From Candidatus Gastranaerophilales bacterium (lineage in GTDB: Bacteria; Cyanobacteriota; Vampirovibrionia; Gastranaerophilales; Gastranaerophilaceae), in contig JAFQOV010000009.1 of assembly GCA_017402995.1 (NCBI GenBank), positions 17,907-81,906 on the forward strand: a DNA stretch of 64,000 bases, in the 5' to 3' direction. This document shows, in pieces, positions 16,735 through 24,771 of the stretch. The notes under the pieces were generated by a model that saw only the letters and a list, made by a program, of their open reading frames with translations, ran no database searches and was not told the DNA's origin. The position numbers and the translations under genes are program-made. Position 1 is the stretch's first letter, and each line of letters starts with the position of its first letter.

Positions 16735-17283
16735 TTAAATTTTTTCCTCCAAACTTAATTTTATATTCTTCAACAATTTTGCCGTATCAACATTTTCATC
16801 ATTTTTAGTATCAAAAATGATATTATTTAAAACAGCTTTTAAAATATATTTCTTAATTACTCTTGAATTGTAATTTTTGCACGCTTCATGCAAAGAAGCT
16901 TTTGTCTTAATTCCATAAATTCCATCTTCTTTTAAAGCATTTTTTGCTTCAATAATGCAATTTTTCCTGTTTTTATTTAACAAGCTCAAACCTGTTTGAA
17001 GTGCAATAATCGCCTGTTTTTTACTTAATTTTTGAGCAATAAATTCAATAAATTCTAAAACTTCTTTAATTTTTTCTTCGAGCGTTTGATTGTTTAATCT
17101 TTCAAATTCTAGTAAAAACTTTTCTTTTCTTTCGTTTTTTAAAATTTCAATTAATTCTTCTTTTGTTGCGTAAAGCACCTTTTCATTAGGTAACTCTTTT
17201 TTAATTAAAGATAAAACTTTTTCGCGCGTCAAAGATGGCTTCTTTTTCTTGAACTTCATGCCTAAATGAATAATATTTTGCAT
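16735..17283 (-). CDS. Protein with C-terminal PG_binding_3-like region
   Basis: A 182-residue protein. The first about 90 residues are Lys/Glu-rich and helical (LTREKVLSLIKKELPNEK...). The C-terminal part has IIALQTGLSLLNK, then LKEDGIYGIKTKASLHEAC and YILKAVLNNIIFDTK. This resembles the peptidoglycan-binding tail (VDGxxGxxT) of GH108 phage-type muramidases, but the catalytic domain is absent. A strong GAGGAGG ribosome-binding site precedes the ATG. The stop is adjacent to the ATG of the MuF-like gene, so the two are made together. An in-frame internal ATG at residue 9 is a possible alternative start. The link to phage lysis proteins is tentative. Confidence 0.5.
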   Translation of the reverse strand: MQNIIHLGMKFKKKKPSLTREKVLSLIKKELPNEKVLYATKEELIEILKNERKEKFLLEFERLNNQTLEEKIKEVLEFIEFIAQKLSKKQAIIALQTGLSLLNKNRKNCIIEAKNALKEDGIYGIKTKASLHEACKNYNSRVIKKYILKAVLNNIIFDTKNDENVDTAKLLKNIKLSLEEKI

Positions 17284-17420
17284 AATTCCTCCTCGTTAAT
17301 TAATTAATTCCAACCAATAAAATAAATTTAAAAAAGCAATACAAATTATAAATATAATTTTAAATAAAAGTATAAATTTATTATACACTATTTCAAAACA
17401 TTCTTCAAGACATCAACAAA

Positions 17421-17453
17421 AAAATGGCTCCTGCAAACTGCAAGAGCCATTTT
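17421..17453 (-). terminator. Intrinsic terminator of the SLH-protein gene
   Basis: Read on the minus strand, AAAATGGCTC pairs with GAGCCATTTT around a smaller TGC/GCA stem and a 5-nt loop, followed by a T run. It lies 16 bp beyond the SLH gene's stop codon. Confidence 0.8.
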
Positions 17454-17468
17454 CTATAAACCTAACTT

Positions 17469-18668
17469 TTAAATATCTTCATCAACATTAAAGATTTTAA
17501 CTCTTAAAGGTTCAAGTAAAACAAAGTTCACTCTTTGTCCTTTGTGGATATATTCATTTTGACCTTTAATGATGTTATATCTTGTTCTTGTTAAATAAGG
17601 GTCGTTGCGGATAATTCTCATGTCGGCGTCGCGCTCAGCAAGACCCGGCATAAGTTTTAAATCTTTTTGACCTTTATTATTAATAACGTTTGACATAGTC
17701 AAAGCCATATAAGCATTTTTGAAAAATCTCAATGGACGTTTAACTTTGTGAACTTTGCCATCAACTTGCACACCAACAGGAACCACGACATATTTTTCTC
17801 TTGTCACATAGTTAAATGGCGCACGAGCAACAAAAGTTTCGCCTTCTTGAACTTTTTTAGCGTTCAAACATTTATCAACTGTCATTGGTAAAACAGTTCC
17901 TTTTGGAATAACAGCATATTCTTCGTCATAATATACGTTATCTAAAATATAGCCGTCTGCTTTTTTAGGTTCAGCAGGTTTTTTTGGTTGAATTTCTTCT
18001 TTAATTTTGTCGCTTGGAATTTCTTTAACATAATTCATCATGTTGAATACAAATTTTGCCAATTCACCGCGAGTTGCAGGGCGCATTGGTTCAAGTGTAT
18101 GTTCATGTCCTGGAGTATTATAAACAATCCCTAACATTTGACATTGACCAGCGGCAATTAAAGCCCAATTAGGAATTTCAGAATAATCGCTATATACAGA
18201 AACAAAGTGTTTTGCTTGTTCAGAATCAATATTTTCAGGTGACAATGCGTTTAAAACGATATTCAAAGCTTCCATTCTTGTTACGTCGTTGTTTGGATAA
18301 AACAAATCGTTTGGATAGCCCTTAACTAAACCATAATATGATGCAACTTGAATATTTCTTTTTGCCCAGTGTTTGTCGATATCTTTGTATGGGAAAATTT
18401 GAGCTGTATCTTTTTCGTATAGCCCTAATGCTTTAATTACCATTGTTGAAAATTCGCCACGAGTAACTTTTTGATCAGGTCTATATAACCCATCAGGGTA
18501 ACCAACGGTGATTTTATGGTCTGTTAAAAACGTAACAGCTTCATATGCCCAGTGGTCTTTTGGCAAATCAGGGTAACTTGCGGGACCTTGTTCAAGCTCA
18601 TATGTTGCAGCTTGCACACCAACACTCAACGCTAACATGGCAATAATATTAAACAATACTTTTTTCAT
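17469..18668 (-). CDS. SLH-domain surface protein
   Basis: A 399-residue exported protein. The signal peptide (residues 1-20, ending SVGVQA) is followed by three S-layer homology modules: YPDLPKDHWAYEAVTFLTD (about 32-85), FPYKDIDKHWAKRNIQVASY (about 92-150) and a third around 158-215 (YSDYSEIPNWALIAAGQC). SLH modules usually bind pyruvylated cell-wall polysaccharide and hold the protein at the cell surface. The C-terminal half has a VIPKGTVLPMTVDKCL region and a later FVARAPFNY region, strand-rich with no assigned family. A GAGGTAATGTAG leader places the ribosome-binding site just upstream. It has its own promoter and terminator, so it is probably monocistronic and possibly abundant. Confidence 0.88.
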   Translation of the reverse strand: MKKVLFNIIAMLALSVGVQAATYELEQGPASYPDLPKDHWAYEAVTFLTDHKITVGYPDGLYRPDQKVTRGEFSTMVIKALGLYEKDTAQIFPYKDIDKHWAKRNIQVASYYGLVKGYPNDLFYPNNDVTRMEALNIVLNALSPENIDSEQAKHFVSVYSDYSEIPNWALIAAGQCQMLGIVYNTPGHEHTLEPMRPATRGELAKFVFNMMNYVKEIPSDKIKEEIQPKKPAEPKKADGYILDNVYYDEEYAVIPKGTVLPMTVDKCLNAKKVQEGETFVARAPFNYVTREKYVVVPVGVQVDGKVHKVKRPLRFFKNAYMALTMSNVINNKGQKDLKLMPGLAERDADMRIIRNDPYLTRTRYNIIKGQNEYIHKGQRVNFVLLEPLRVKIFNVDEDI

Positions 18669-18695
18669 CTACATTACCTCATTCTTAATAAAATA

Positions 18696-18724
18696 ATTTT
18701 ACATGTAAAAGACGCGACATGCAA
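18696..18724 (-). promoter_or_regulatory. Sigma-70-type promoter of the SLH gene
   Basis: On the minus strand, TTGCAT (18719-18724) and TAAAAT (18696-18701) are separated by exactly 17 bp, close to the standard spacing. They lie 28-56 bp before the start codon, with a GAGGT ribosome-binding site between. Confidence 0.6.
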
Positions 18725-18757
18725 GGGATTTTATCTTTTTTCATACAAATAAAACAG

Positions 18758-20275
18758 TTAAAAATTTCTCAACTGCAAGGCTTGTGCAATATGTGAAACA
18801 TTAATTTCACTTGTACCTTCTAAATCGGCGATAGTTCTTGAAATTTTCAACAATCTGTCATATGCTCTTGCGGACAGTTCAAACTGATTTATGGCATTTT
18901 TTAAAAACTGTTTTGTTTTGTCATCAATTTTACAATATTTTTTGATTAATTTCGGCGTCAATTCAGAATTGACCAAAATTCCATCATTTTTATATCTTTC
19001 TTTTTGAATTTTTCTTGCTTGAATAACTCTTTTTCTAATCGTTTCAGATGTTTCAGCATTTGTTTGATTATTTAAAAGCTCATCATCATTTAGCCTTTGA
19101 ACTTTTATTTGAATATCAATTCTATCTAATAATGGTCCAGATAATCTTGAACGATAGCGATTTATTTGAAACTCAGAACATGTGCAATTTTTCTTGCTAT
19201 CCCCTAAAAATCCGCAAGGACAAGGATTCATAGCACCTAATAATATGAAATTTGCAGGATACTGAACGCTTGTCTGCGCTCTTGAAATTGTAACAACGCC
19301 GTCTTCTAATGGTTGTCTTAAAACTTCAAGCGTTTGTCTTGGAAATTCAACCATTTCATCTAAAAACAAAACGCCCCTATGAGCTAATGTTATCTCCCCA
19401 GGTTTTGGATTTGACCCACCGCCAATAATCCCGACAGCGCTTGCGCTATGGTGAGGCGAGCGGAAAGGACGAGTTGTGATTAAGGGGTTGCTTTTGTCTA
19501 AAAGTCCCGAAATAGAATAAATTTTGGTTAATTCAATCGCTTCTTGCTTTTCTAATGGCGGTAAAATCGACATAAAAGCGCGTGAAAGCATTGTTTTACC
19601 AGAACCAGGAGACCCAGACATTAAAACATTATGTGCACCAGCTGCGGCAATTTCAAGCGCGCGTTTTGCTTGTGCTTGCCCTTTTACAAAAGAAAAATCT
19701 TGCGAAAAATCTTGCGAAGCGCCCAAAAAATCTTCCACATTTTGTTTCATTGTAGATAAATCAATTTCACCATTTAAATATGAAACAACTTCTGCAAGGT
19801 TTTTAGCACCCAACACTTCAATTTCATCTATAAAACTTGCTTCTTTTAAATTTTCAAATGGTAAAATTACGCGCTCAAGCCCAAGCTTTTTCAAATTTGA
19901 AACAATAGGCAAAACCCCATTTATGCTTCTTAAAGAGCCATCTAGCGATAATTCACCCAAGAAAGCAATATTTGAAAAATCATTTTGTTTGATATTTCCT
20001 TCTTTAATTAAAATCCCGACCGCCATAGCAAGATCATATGATGAACCTTCTTTTTTAAGGTCAGCTGGCGCAAGGTTGATTACAACTTTTGTTTGCGGAA
20101 AAGAAAAACCCGCGTTTTTAATCGCCAATCTTAATCTTTCTTTTGCTTCAGATATTGCTGTATCTGGCAAGCCGACAATTGCAACTTGCGGAATTGAATT
20201 AATAGTATCTACTTCAACATTAATTTCAAAAACTTCTAAACCAATGACAGTGGCACTTTTTGTTGTAATAACCAA
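18758..20275 (-). CDS. comM: ComM/YifB-family magnesium-chelatase-like AAA+ ATPase
   Basis: A 505-residue protein of standard YifB/ComM length. The N-terminal Lon-S5-like domain contains VEVDTINSIPQVAIVGLPD and VVINLAPADLKKEGSSYDLA. The AAA+ domain has Walker A MSGSPGSGKTMLSRAF, Walker B GVLFLDEMVEFPRQTLEVLR and the zinc-like motif NPCPCGFLGDSKKNC. ComM acts in natural transformation as a branch-migration helicase in species where it has been studied. Together with comEC at 39.7 kb it suggests DNA-uptake capacity. It follows the TPR gene with the stop/start touching, so the two are cotranscribed. Confidence 0.92.
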   Translation of the reverse strand: MVITTKSATVIGLEVFEINVEVDTINSIPQVAIVGLPDTAISEAKERLRLAIKNAGFSFPQTKVVINLAPADLKKEGSSYDLAMAVGILIKEGNIKQNDFSNIAFLGELSLDGSLRSINGVLPIVSNLKKLGLERVILPFENLKEASFIDEIEVLGAKNLAEVVSYLNGEIDLSTMKQNVEDFLGASQDFSQDFSFVKGQAQAKRALEIAAAGAHNVLMSGSPGSGKTMLSRAFMSILPPLEKQEAIELTKIYSISGLLDKSNPLITTRPFRSPHHSASAVGIIGGGSNPKPGEITLAHRGVLFLDEMVEFPRQTLEVLRQPLEDGVVTISRAQTSVQYPANFILLGAMNPCPCGFLGDSKKNCTCSEFQINRYRSRLSGPLLDRIDIQIKVQRLNDDELLNNQTNAETSETIRKRVIQARKIQKERYKNDGILVNSELTPKLIKKYCKIDDKTKQFLKNAINQFELSARAYDRLLKISRTIADLEGTSEINVSHIAQALQLRNF

Positions 20276-21895
20276 TTATATTTCCTCGCTATTTGTATCA
20301 GGAATCAATTTCAAAAGTCTTTTGTTCGCAATTTCAAAGTTTGGATTTAAATTTAAGGAACTTTTGTAATATTGAATTGCTTTTTCGTTTTTATTTATTG
20401 CTTCATTATATAAAGCGCAAAGATAATAGTAATAGTAATTTTTTTCTAATGTGAAAGACACATCATAGAGCAAATTTTGAGCAATTTCATAGTTTTTATT
20501 TTTTAAATAAAGCTCAATTAATTGCCCTAATGAATTTTCATGTAATGGGTTAAAAGTCAATGTACGCTTTAAAAAATCCTCTTTTAAAACATCATTTTTG
20601 TTTGCAATCGTTAAAGCAGAATTGTAATAGCTTAGATATTCGCTTTTTGGCATTTTTTCAAGCATTTGCTCATATTTTTTCAATTCTTTTGGTTTTTTTG
20701 CATATTCTCTTAGCGCGCAAACTAATTTAATTATGATTTCATAATTGTTTTTATCTTTGTTTAACGCTTGTTTATAGATTTTTATCGCGTTTTTATAATC
20801 GCCATGTAAATAGCGAATATCCCCAATTCCAACCATTGTTTTTGGATTATTTTTATTTACGCGATACGCATTAACATAGTAAACATTTGCTCTTTCAATA
20901 TTTCCAAGCGCAAGCTCGCTTTTTGCAAAAAGCGAAATGACATTAACGTTATCTTTATCAAAATTTAAAATATTTTGACAATCTTTTTTTGTTTTTTCAA
21001 AATTACCTTCTAAAAAACTTTTGTTTGCAACAAAATATTTCTTTTCTTTGTCATCTTTTGTCAAATTTGCAAGCGCAATTTCTTTTTTAATTTGCAATTT
21101 ATCTTGGAAAACTATTGCGTTTTTTTCCACTTTTTCAATCAAACTTTTTGCTTCTTTATATTTTTTCATTGCCAACAGAATATCAATTTTATGCAATTGA
21201 TATTGCAAATTTGTTGGGTTTAAATTAAGCGCTTTTGAAACAAAATGAAGCGCATATGGATATTGTTTTTGAATGTAATATGCTCTTGATAACATCAAAT
21301 TTGCGTAATCATTTTTTTGATACTCAGGTTTAATGTCGTGCTTTTTATGGGTTAAATCAACGATTGTTTCTTGGGCAAGATTTGCAAAATAAATATTGCT
21401 ATACAATTTTGCAAAATATATTTCTTCTTCCTTTGTCAAAGTTTTTTTAGGTTTATATGCTTTATCTAAATCAAAAAGATTTTCATAAAATTGGTTTTTG
21501 TAAAAAATTTTTTCTTGCGCTTTTAAGGACAAAGAAAAATATCCAATTTCATAAAAAACCTTTGATAAAGCCAAAAGAGAGTTATCATTATCTATTTTTT
21601 CAATTAATTTTTCATATTCATCATATGCAACTTTTGCATTTCCTTGATTAAATTTTGTTGAAATATTTAAAAAATCTTTTCGATTTTGTGCTTTTAAATC
21701 AAGTGTTTGAGGGGTGTTATCGGTTTTTAAAATTGTATCTACAATATTTGCAAGATTAAAAGCGCCCTTTGAATTTGTTTCCGTTTTGTTTGAGATGGGC
21801 TCTAATAGGTTATCTTGGGCTAATAAAAGAGAACTTTGCGACAAAAAAAGGAAAGAAAAGAAAAATAAAACTGCTTTTTTCCCCAAAAATTTCAT
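20276..21895 (-). CDS. Exported tetratricopeptide-repeat protein
   Basis: A 539-residue protein with a signal peptide (hydrophobic core VLFFFSFLFLSQSSLLLAQ, cut near residue 27). Several TPR-like helical repeats run over most of the mature sequence, for example YAYALHFVSKALNLNPTN-like units around residues 195-235 and 340-375, and KAIQYYKSSLNLNPNFEIA near the end. TPR arrays usually act as protein-interaction scaffolds; in the periplasm or envelope they often help assembly of cell-surface complexes. The ATG of the downstream ATPase gene lies immediately after the stop. Specific partners are not evident. Confidence 0.8.
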   Translation of the reverse strand: MKFLGKKAVLFFFSFLFLSQSSLLLAQDNLLEPISNKTETNSKGAFNLANIVDTILKTDNTPQTLDLKAQNRKDFLNISTKFNQGNAKVAYDEYEKLIEKIDNDNSLLALSKVFYEIGYFSLSLKAQEKIFYKNQFYENLFDLDKAYKPKKTLTKEEEIYFAKLYSNIYFANLAQETIVDLTHKKHDIKPEYQKNDYANLMLSRAYYIQKQYPYALHFVSKALNLNPTNLQYQLHKIDILLAMKKYKEAKSLIEKVEKNAIVFQDKLQIKKEIALANLTKDDKEKKYFVANKSFLEGNFEKTKKDCQNILNFDKDNVNVISLFAKSELALGNIERANVYYVNAYRVNKNNPKTMVGIGDIRYLHGDYKNAIKIYKQALNKDKNNYEIIIKLVCALREYAKKPKELKKYEQMLEKMPKSEYLSYYNSALTIANKNDVLKEDFLKRTLTFNPLHENSLGQLIELYLKNKNYEIAQNLLYDVSFTLEKNYYYYYLCALYNEAINKNEKAIQYYKSSLNLNPNFEIANKRLLKLIPDTNSEEI

Positions 21896-21912
21896 TTTTA
21901 CACCCTTTTAGC

Positions 21913-23667
21913 CTACTTATTGTAATGATAGAATTTATTGAAAATCTCAACCAATTTTTGTTCTTTAAAATCAAGCTTTTCTTTTAATACAATAGCATAT
22001 AAATCGTTTAAATTAAACTCTTTTAATAAACTCTTTTCGTCATCAAAATCACAATTTAATTCGCTTGTGATAACTTTCAAGATATCATAGACCGAAATGT
22101 TAAAAAACGCATTGACCAAATTTTCATCAAAATGCTTATTTTTGCCCTCAATCATAATGTCGAGCGCATCTTTGATATTCATTTTGTCACGATAGTGTCT
22201 TTTTGAAGTAATAGCATCAAACACATCTGAAACGGCTAAAATCCTTCCGCCCAAAGGAATTTCTTCACCTTTTAAGCCTTTAAAATAACCCGTTCCATCA
22301 TATTTCTCATGGTGAGATGAAGCAATTTGATTAACTTCTTTGAAATTTTTTGAAAAATAAACTCTGCTTAAAATGCTGTGTGTCAAGCGAACATGCTCTT
22401 TAATATGTTCATATTCTTCGCTTGTTAATTTACCTTCTTTTTGTAAAACCGAATCTTTAATCCCGATTTTGCCGATATCATGCAACAAAGAGGCATTTTT
22501 GATTGTTTCTTTTTCTTCTTCACTCAATTTCACAACGTCGCAAATTAAACACGCATACATCATCACGCGTCTTGAATGACCAGATGTTATTTTATCTCTT
22601 GCGTCAATTGAGGCTGAAAGCGTATCAATAAAGCTAGAAAAAAGTGTTTTTTGCTCTTCGATTAATTTTTTTTGTTTTTCAAACAAATTCGCATTTTCTA
22701 AAGCAATCCCAGCACTTGAACCAATCGCAATCAACAAATCTTCGTCTTTTTGCGTAAAATCGCCTTCAAATTTGTTTAAAACTTGGAAAACTCCAACAAT
22801 TTGATGGGATAGATTACGAATTGGCATACAGAGAATGTTTTTTGTTGTATAGCCTGTTTGAACGTCAATTTCTTTGTTGAAATATTCACTTTCGTACGCA
22901 TTTTTGATGTTTATTGTTTCACCAGTAAGCGCAACATGACCAGCCAAACCTTTGCTTGCAGGAAAACGAATTTCTTGCATTTCAAGCCCTAGCGCAACTT
23001 TGCTCCAAAGCTCATTGTGCTCATCATCAAGCAAAAATACAGTACATCTATCAGCATTTAGTGCCTGTTGAATTTGTTGCGCAATGATTGTCAAAAGGCT
23101 ATCTATATTTGTTTCAACGGCGATTGTTCTTCCAACTTGCAACAGTGCTAAAAGTGCGTCATCTTTAATTTCGCTTGAAACAAAAGAAGGCGGAGTCGCC
23201 GCAATTGCCTTTTTGACGTTTTGGTTTTCTATTTTTTGTTTATATTTCAATATTTCTTCATCAAAACGCTTGTTATCCTCGCCCAGCTTAATATACAAGC
23301 TTGCTTTAATTAAATTCGACGCAATATCAATATTTTTTTCAAAATATTCAATCAATCCGATACAAAAGGTGTTTATTTTTTGCGCAAGTAAACTATCAGA
23401 CGAATTTGCAAGATATTTTGCGTCATTTAAAAGGCTTAAAGTTTGGTAATAGCGCGCGCCTTGACGATAATTGTTTATCGCAATATAAGACATAATAATA
23501 GAAACATAATCAAAAACTTTATGCGCAATTAAAAGCTTATGAATATCGTTTAATTCTTGTTGTTTAAACGATTTATTTTCAATAATATGCGTGAAAAAAG
23601 AGTCGACAATAAACTCTTTGATTTCATCGATATTCATTTTGTTTATATCTTGCGCAAACTTAATCAT
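21913..23667 (-). CDS. GAF-HD-GYP signalling protein (putative c-di-GMP phosphodiesterase)
   Basis: A 584-residue protein. An N-terminal helical region (1-160, TPR-like) is followed by a GAF domain (about 185-335, with FPASKGLAGHVALTGETINI). A C-terminal HD-GYP domain (about 355-520) has the metal site LLHDIGKIGI and the HHEKYDGTGYFKGLKGEEIP motif. The hallmark GYP is GYF here; the remaining metal ligands are intact, so activity is possible. HD-GYP proteins hydrolyse cyclic di-GMP and so favour motility over attachment. There is a TPR-protein gene just downstream. The 5' side is the noncoding region that holds a putative small RNA on the other strand. Confidence 0.88.
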   Translation of the reverse strand: MIKFAQDINKMNIDEIKEFIVDSFFTHIIENKSFKQQELNDIHKLLIAHKVFDYVSIIMSYIAINNYRQGARYYQTLSLLNDAKYLANSSDSLLAQKINTFCIGLIEYFEKNIDIASNLIKASLYIKLGEDNKRFDEEILKYKQKIENQNVKKAIAATPPSFVSSEIKDDALLALLQVGRTIAVETNIDSLLTIIAQQIQQALNADRCTVFLLDDEHNELWSKVALGLEMQEIRFPASKGLAGHVALTGETINIKNAYESEYFNKEIDVQTGYTTKNILCMPIRNLSHQIVGVFQVLNKFEGDFTQKDEDLLIAIGSSAGIALENANLFEKQKKLIEEQKTLFSSFIDTLSASIDARDKITSGHSRRVMMYACLICDVVKLSEEEKETIKNASLLHDIGKIGIKDSVLQKEGKLTSEEYEHIKEHVRLTHSILSRVYFSKNFKEVNQIASSHHEKYDGTGYFKGLKGEEIPLGGRILAVSDVFDAITSKRHYRDKMNIKDALDIMIEGKNKHFDENLVNAFFNISVYDILKVITSELNCDFDDEKSLLKEFNLNDLYAIVLKEKLDFKEQKLVEIFNKFYHYNK

Positions 23668-23731
23668 TTTCTATCCTATCTACATTTTAGGATTATTATA
23701 GATTGATGTCAAATAGATAAATTTTGGCAAT

Positions 23732-23799
23732 TGTAAACAAATGTAACAAAAAAACTTAAGCGCGCAATTTCCATGTGTAGATATACTTTATATATATGT
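23732..23799 (+). promoter_or_regulatory. Promoter A of a three-member family (putative sRNA)
   Basis: Two TGT-centred direct repeats start at 23732 and 23742 (10-bp period), followed by a run of seven A, then GCAATTT at 23764 and ATACTTTATATATATG from 23783. The same blocks at identical distances occur before the genes at 52270 and 53313. The TGT repeats sit about 55-70 bp upstream of the predicted start site, where an activator often binds. Confidence 0.55.
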
Positions 23800-23910
23800 A
23801 AGACATAACGAACCTTAATAACACAAATCATACACTAACTACACACTAACCTTTTTACACGAGAATCAAGCAAACAGATTTTCAAGTCCTCTCATTACGA
23901 GAGGCTTTTT
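23800..23910 (+). ncRNA. Putative small noncoding RNA with intrinsic terminator
   Basis: Downstream of promoter A there is no open frame (the only ATG is followed at once by a stop). The roughly 110 bases are A/C-rich and largely unstructured, with repeated ACACTAAC elements at about 23835-23855. They end in a clean hairpin (CCTCTC 23888-23893 pairing with GAGAGG 23899-23904), followed by CTTTTTATT. No Rfam family was recognised by eye. The next plus-strand gene starts more than 4 kb away, so this is a free-standing transcript if expressed. RNA-seq or a covariance search would decide. Confidence 0.5.
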
Positions 23911-23916
23911 ATTATG

Positions 23917-24690
23917 TTAAATTAGTGAAATTGCGCAAAATTCATCAACAGAAAAGCACATAAACGTTTCACAATAATCACAATTGTGTTGAATAGAACG
24001 AAAAGCGTTAATGCCGATTACTTTATCTACCAACATTGGATATTTATCTTCTGGATAAAAGATTTTGAGCATTTTTTTCTTTGTTTCAATAATTGATGAA
24101 ATATTTACAAAGTAATCCAGCGTACATAACGGAAAATCAGATTCATACATTATGATTTTTAGGCTTTGTTTGTGTTCTTTGTCTTTCAAAATTTGTTTAA
24201 AATGTTTCAAAAGAGCAATTGTATCGATATTGTTGTCATAAACATTTGGAACAAAGATATAATCAACTTCTGAGATATCTATTTTTTTAAACGTAGCATA
24301 ATGATTTTTCAAAGTTTTATCGTCGATATCAAAAATTTTATGCCCTTTAACACGAGTCATTTTCATGACTTCTTGGAATTGTTGCTTTTTAATGCTCGCA
24401 GATTCAATAGGATCAAGATGGGACAATAAAGTTGAGCCATTTGTTAAACACAAAATTTCAAAATTTTTCGGATATTGTGCAATCAAACCGCCCAAGCCTT
24501 TTGTTTCAGCACCTGGATATTGCGACAAAACAAGACATTTGGTATTAATATTGATTTTAAATTGCCCAAAGTGGCTCTTTAAACCAAAAAGAAAATAAAA
24601 CACGAATTTATTATAGTTAATTCGCTTGATTATGTTTGTTTTTTTAACAAAATCTATAAATTTTCTCTTAGTTGAATACCAAAAATCCAT
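23917..24690 (-). CDS. Degenerate PIG-L/LmbE-family protein, probably inactive as a deacetylase
   Basis: A 257-residue protein. From residue 50 it follows the LmbE/PIG-L layout: a core strand, CLVLSQYPGAETKGLGG where active enzymes have a PHPDDExxGxGG motif, then LCLTNGSTLL and EVMKMTRVKG. The second metal motif, normally DxHxDH, is YDNNIDTIALL. The His and Asp zinc ligands are therefore replaced (QYPGAE; NNID), so hydrolysis is unlikely. It may have a binding role instead. The first 45 residues are basic and contain an FVFYFLFG stretch. A AGGAAAG ribosome-binding site precedes the ATG. It ends 7 bp from the terminator of the putative small RNA on the other strand. Confidence 0.7.
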   Translation of the reverse strand: MDFWYSTKRKFIDFVKKTNIIKRINYNKFVFYFLFGLKSHFGQFKININTKCLVLSQYPGAETKGLGGLIAQYPKNFEILCLTNGSTLLSHLDPIESASIKKQQFQEVMKMTRVKGHKIFDIDDKTLKNHYATFKKIDISEVDYIFVPNVYDNNIDTIALLKHFKQILKDKEHKQSLKIIMYESDFPLCTLDYFVNISSIIETKKKMLKIFYPEDKYPMLVDKVIGINAFRSIQHNCDYCETFMCFSVDEFCAISLI

Positions 24691-24771
24691 GTAAATCCAT
24701 CTTTCCTAAGTTGGACTATATCAAAAAAATCCAACAAATGAAAGAAATAAAGCCTTAATTGTAAAGTTTAA

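Noticed and set aside
19524..20369. Long plus-strand frame opposite the ComM-like gene
   Set aside because: It is a shadow of a well-conserved ATPase on the other strand and has no family match or ribosome-binding site.
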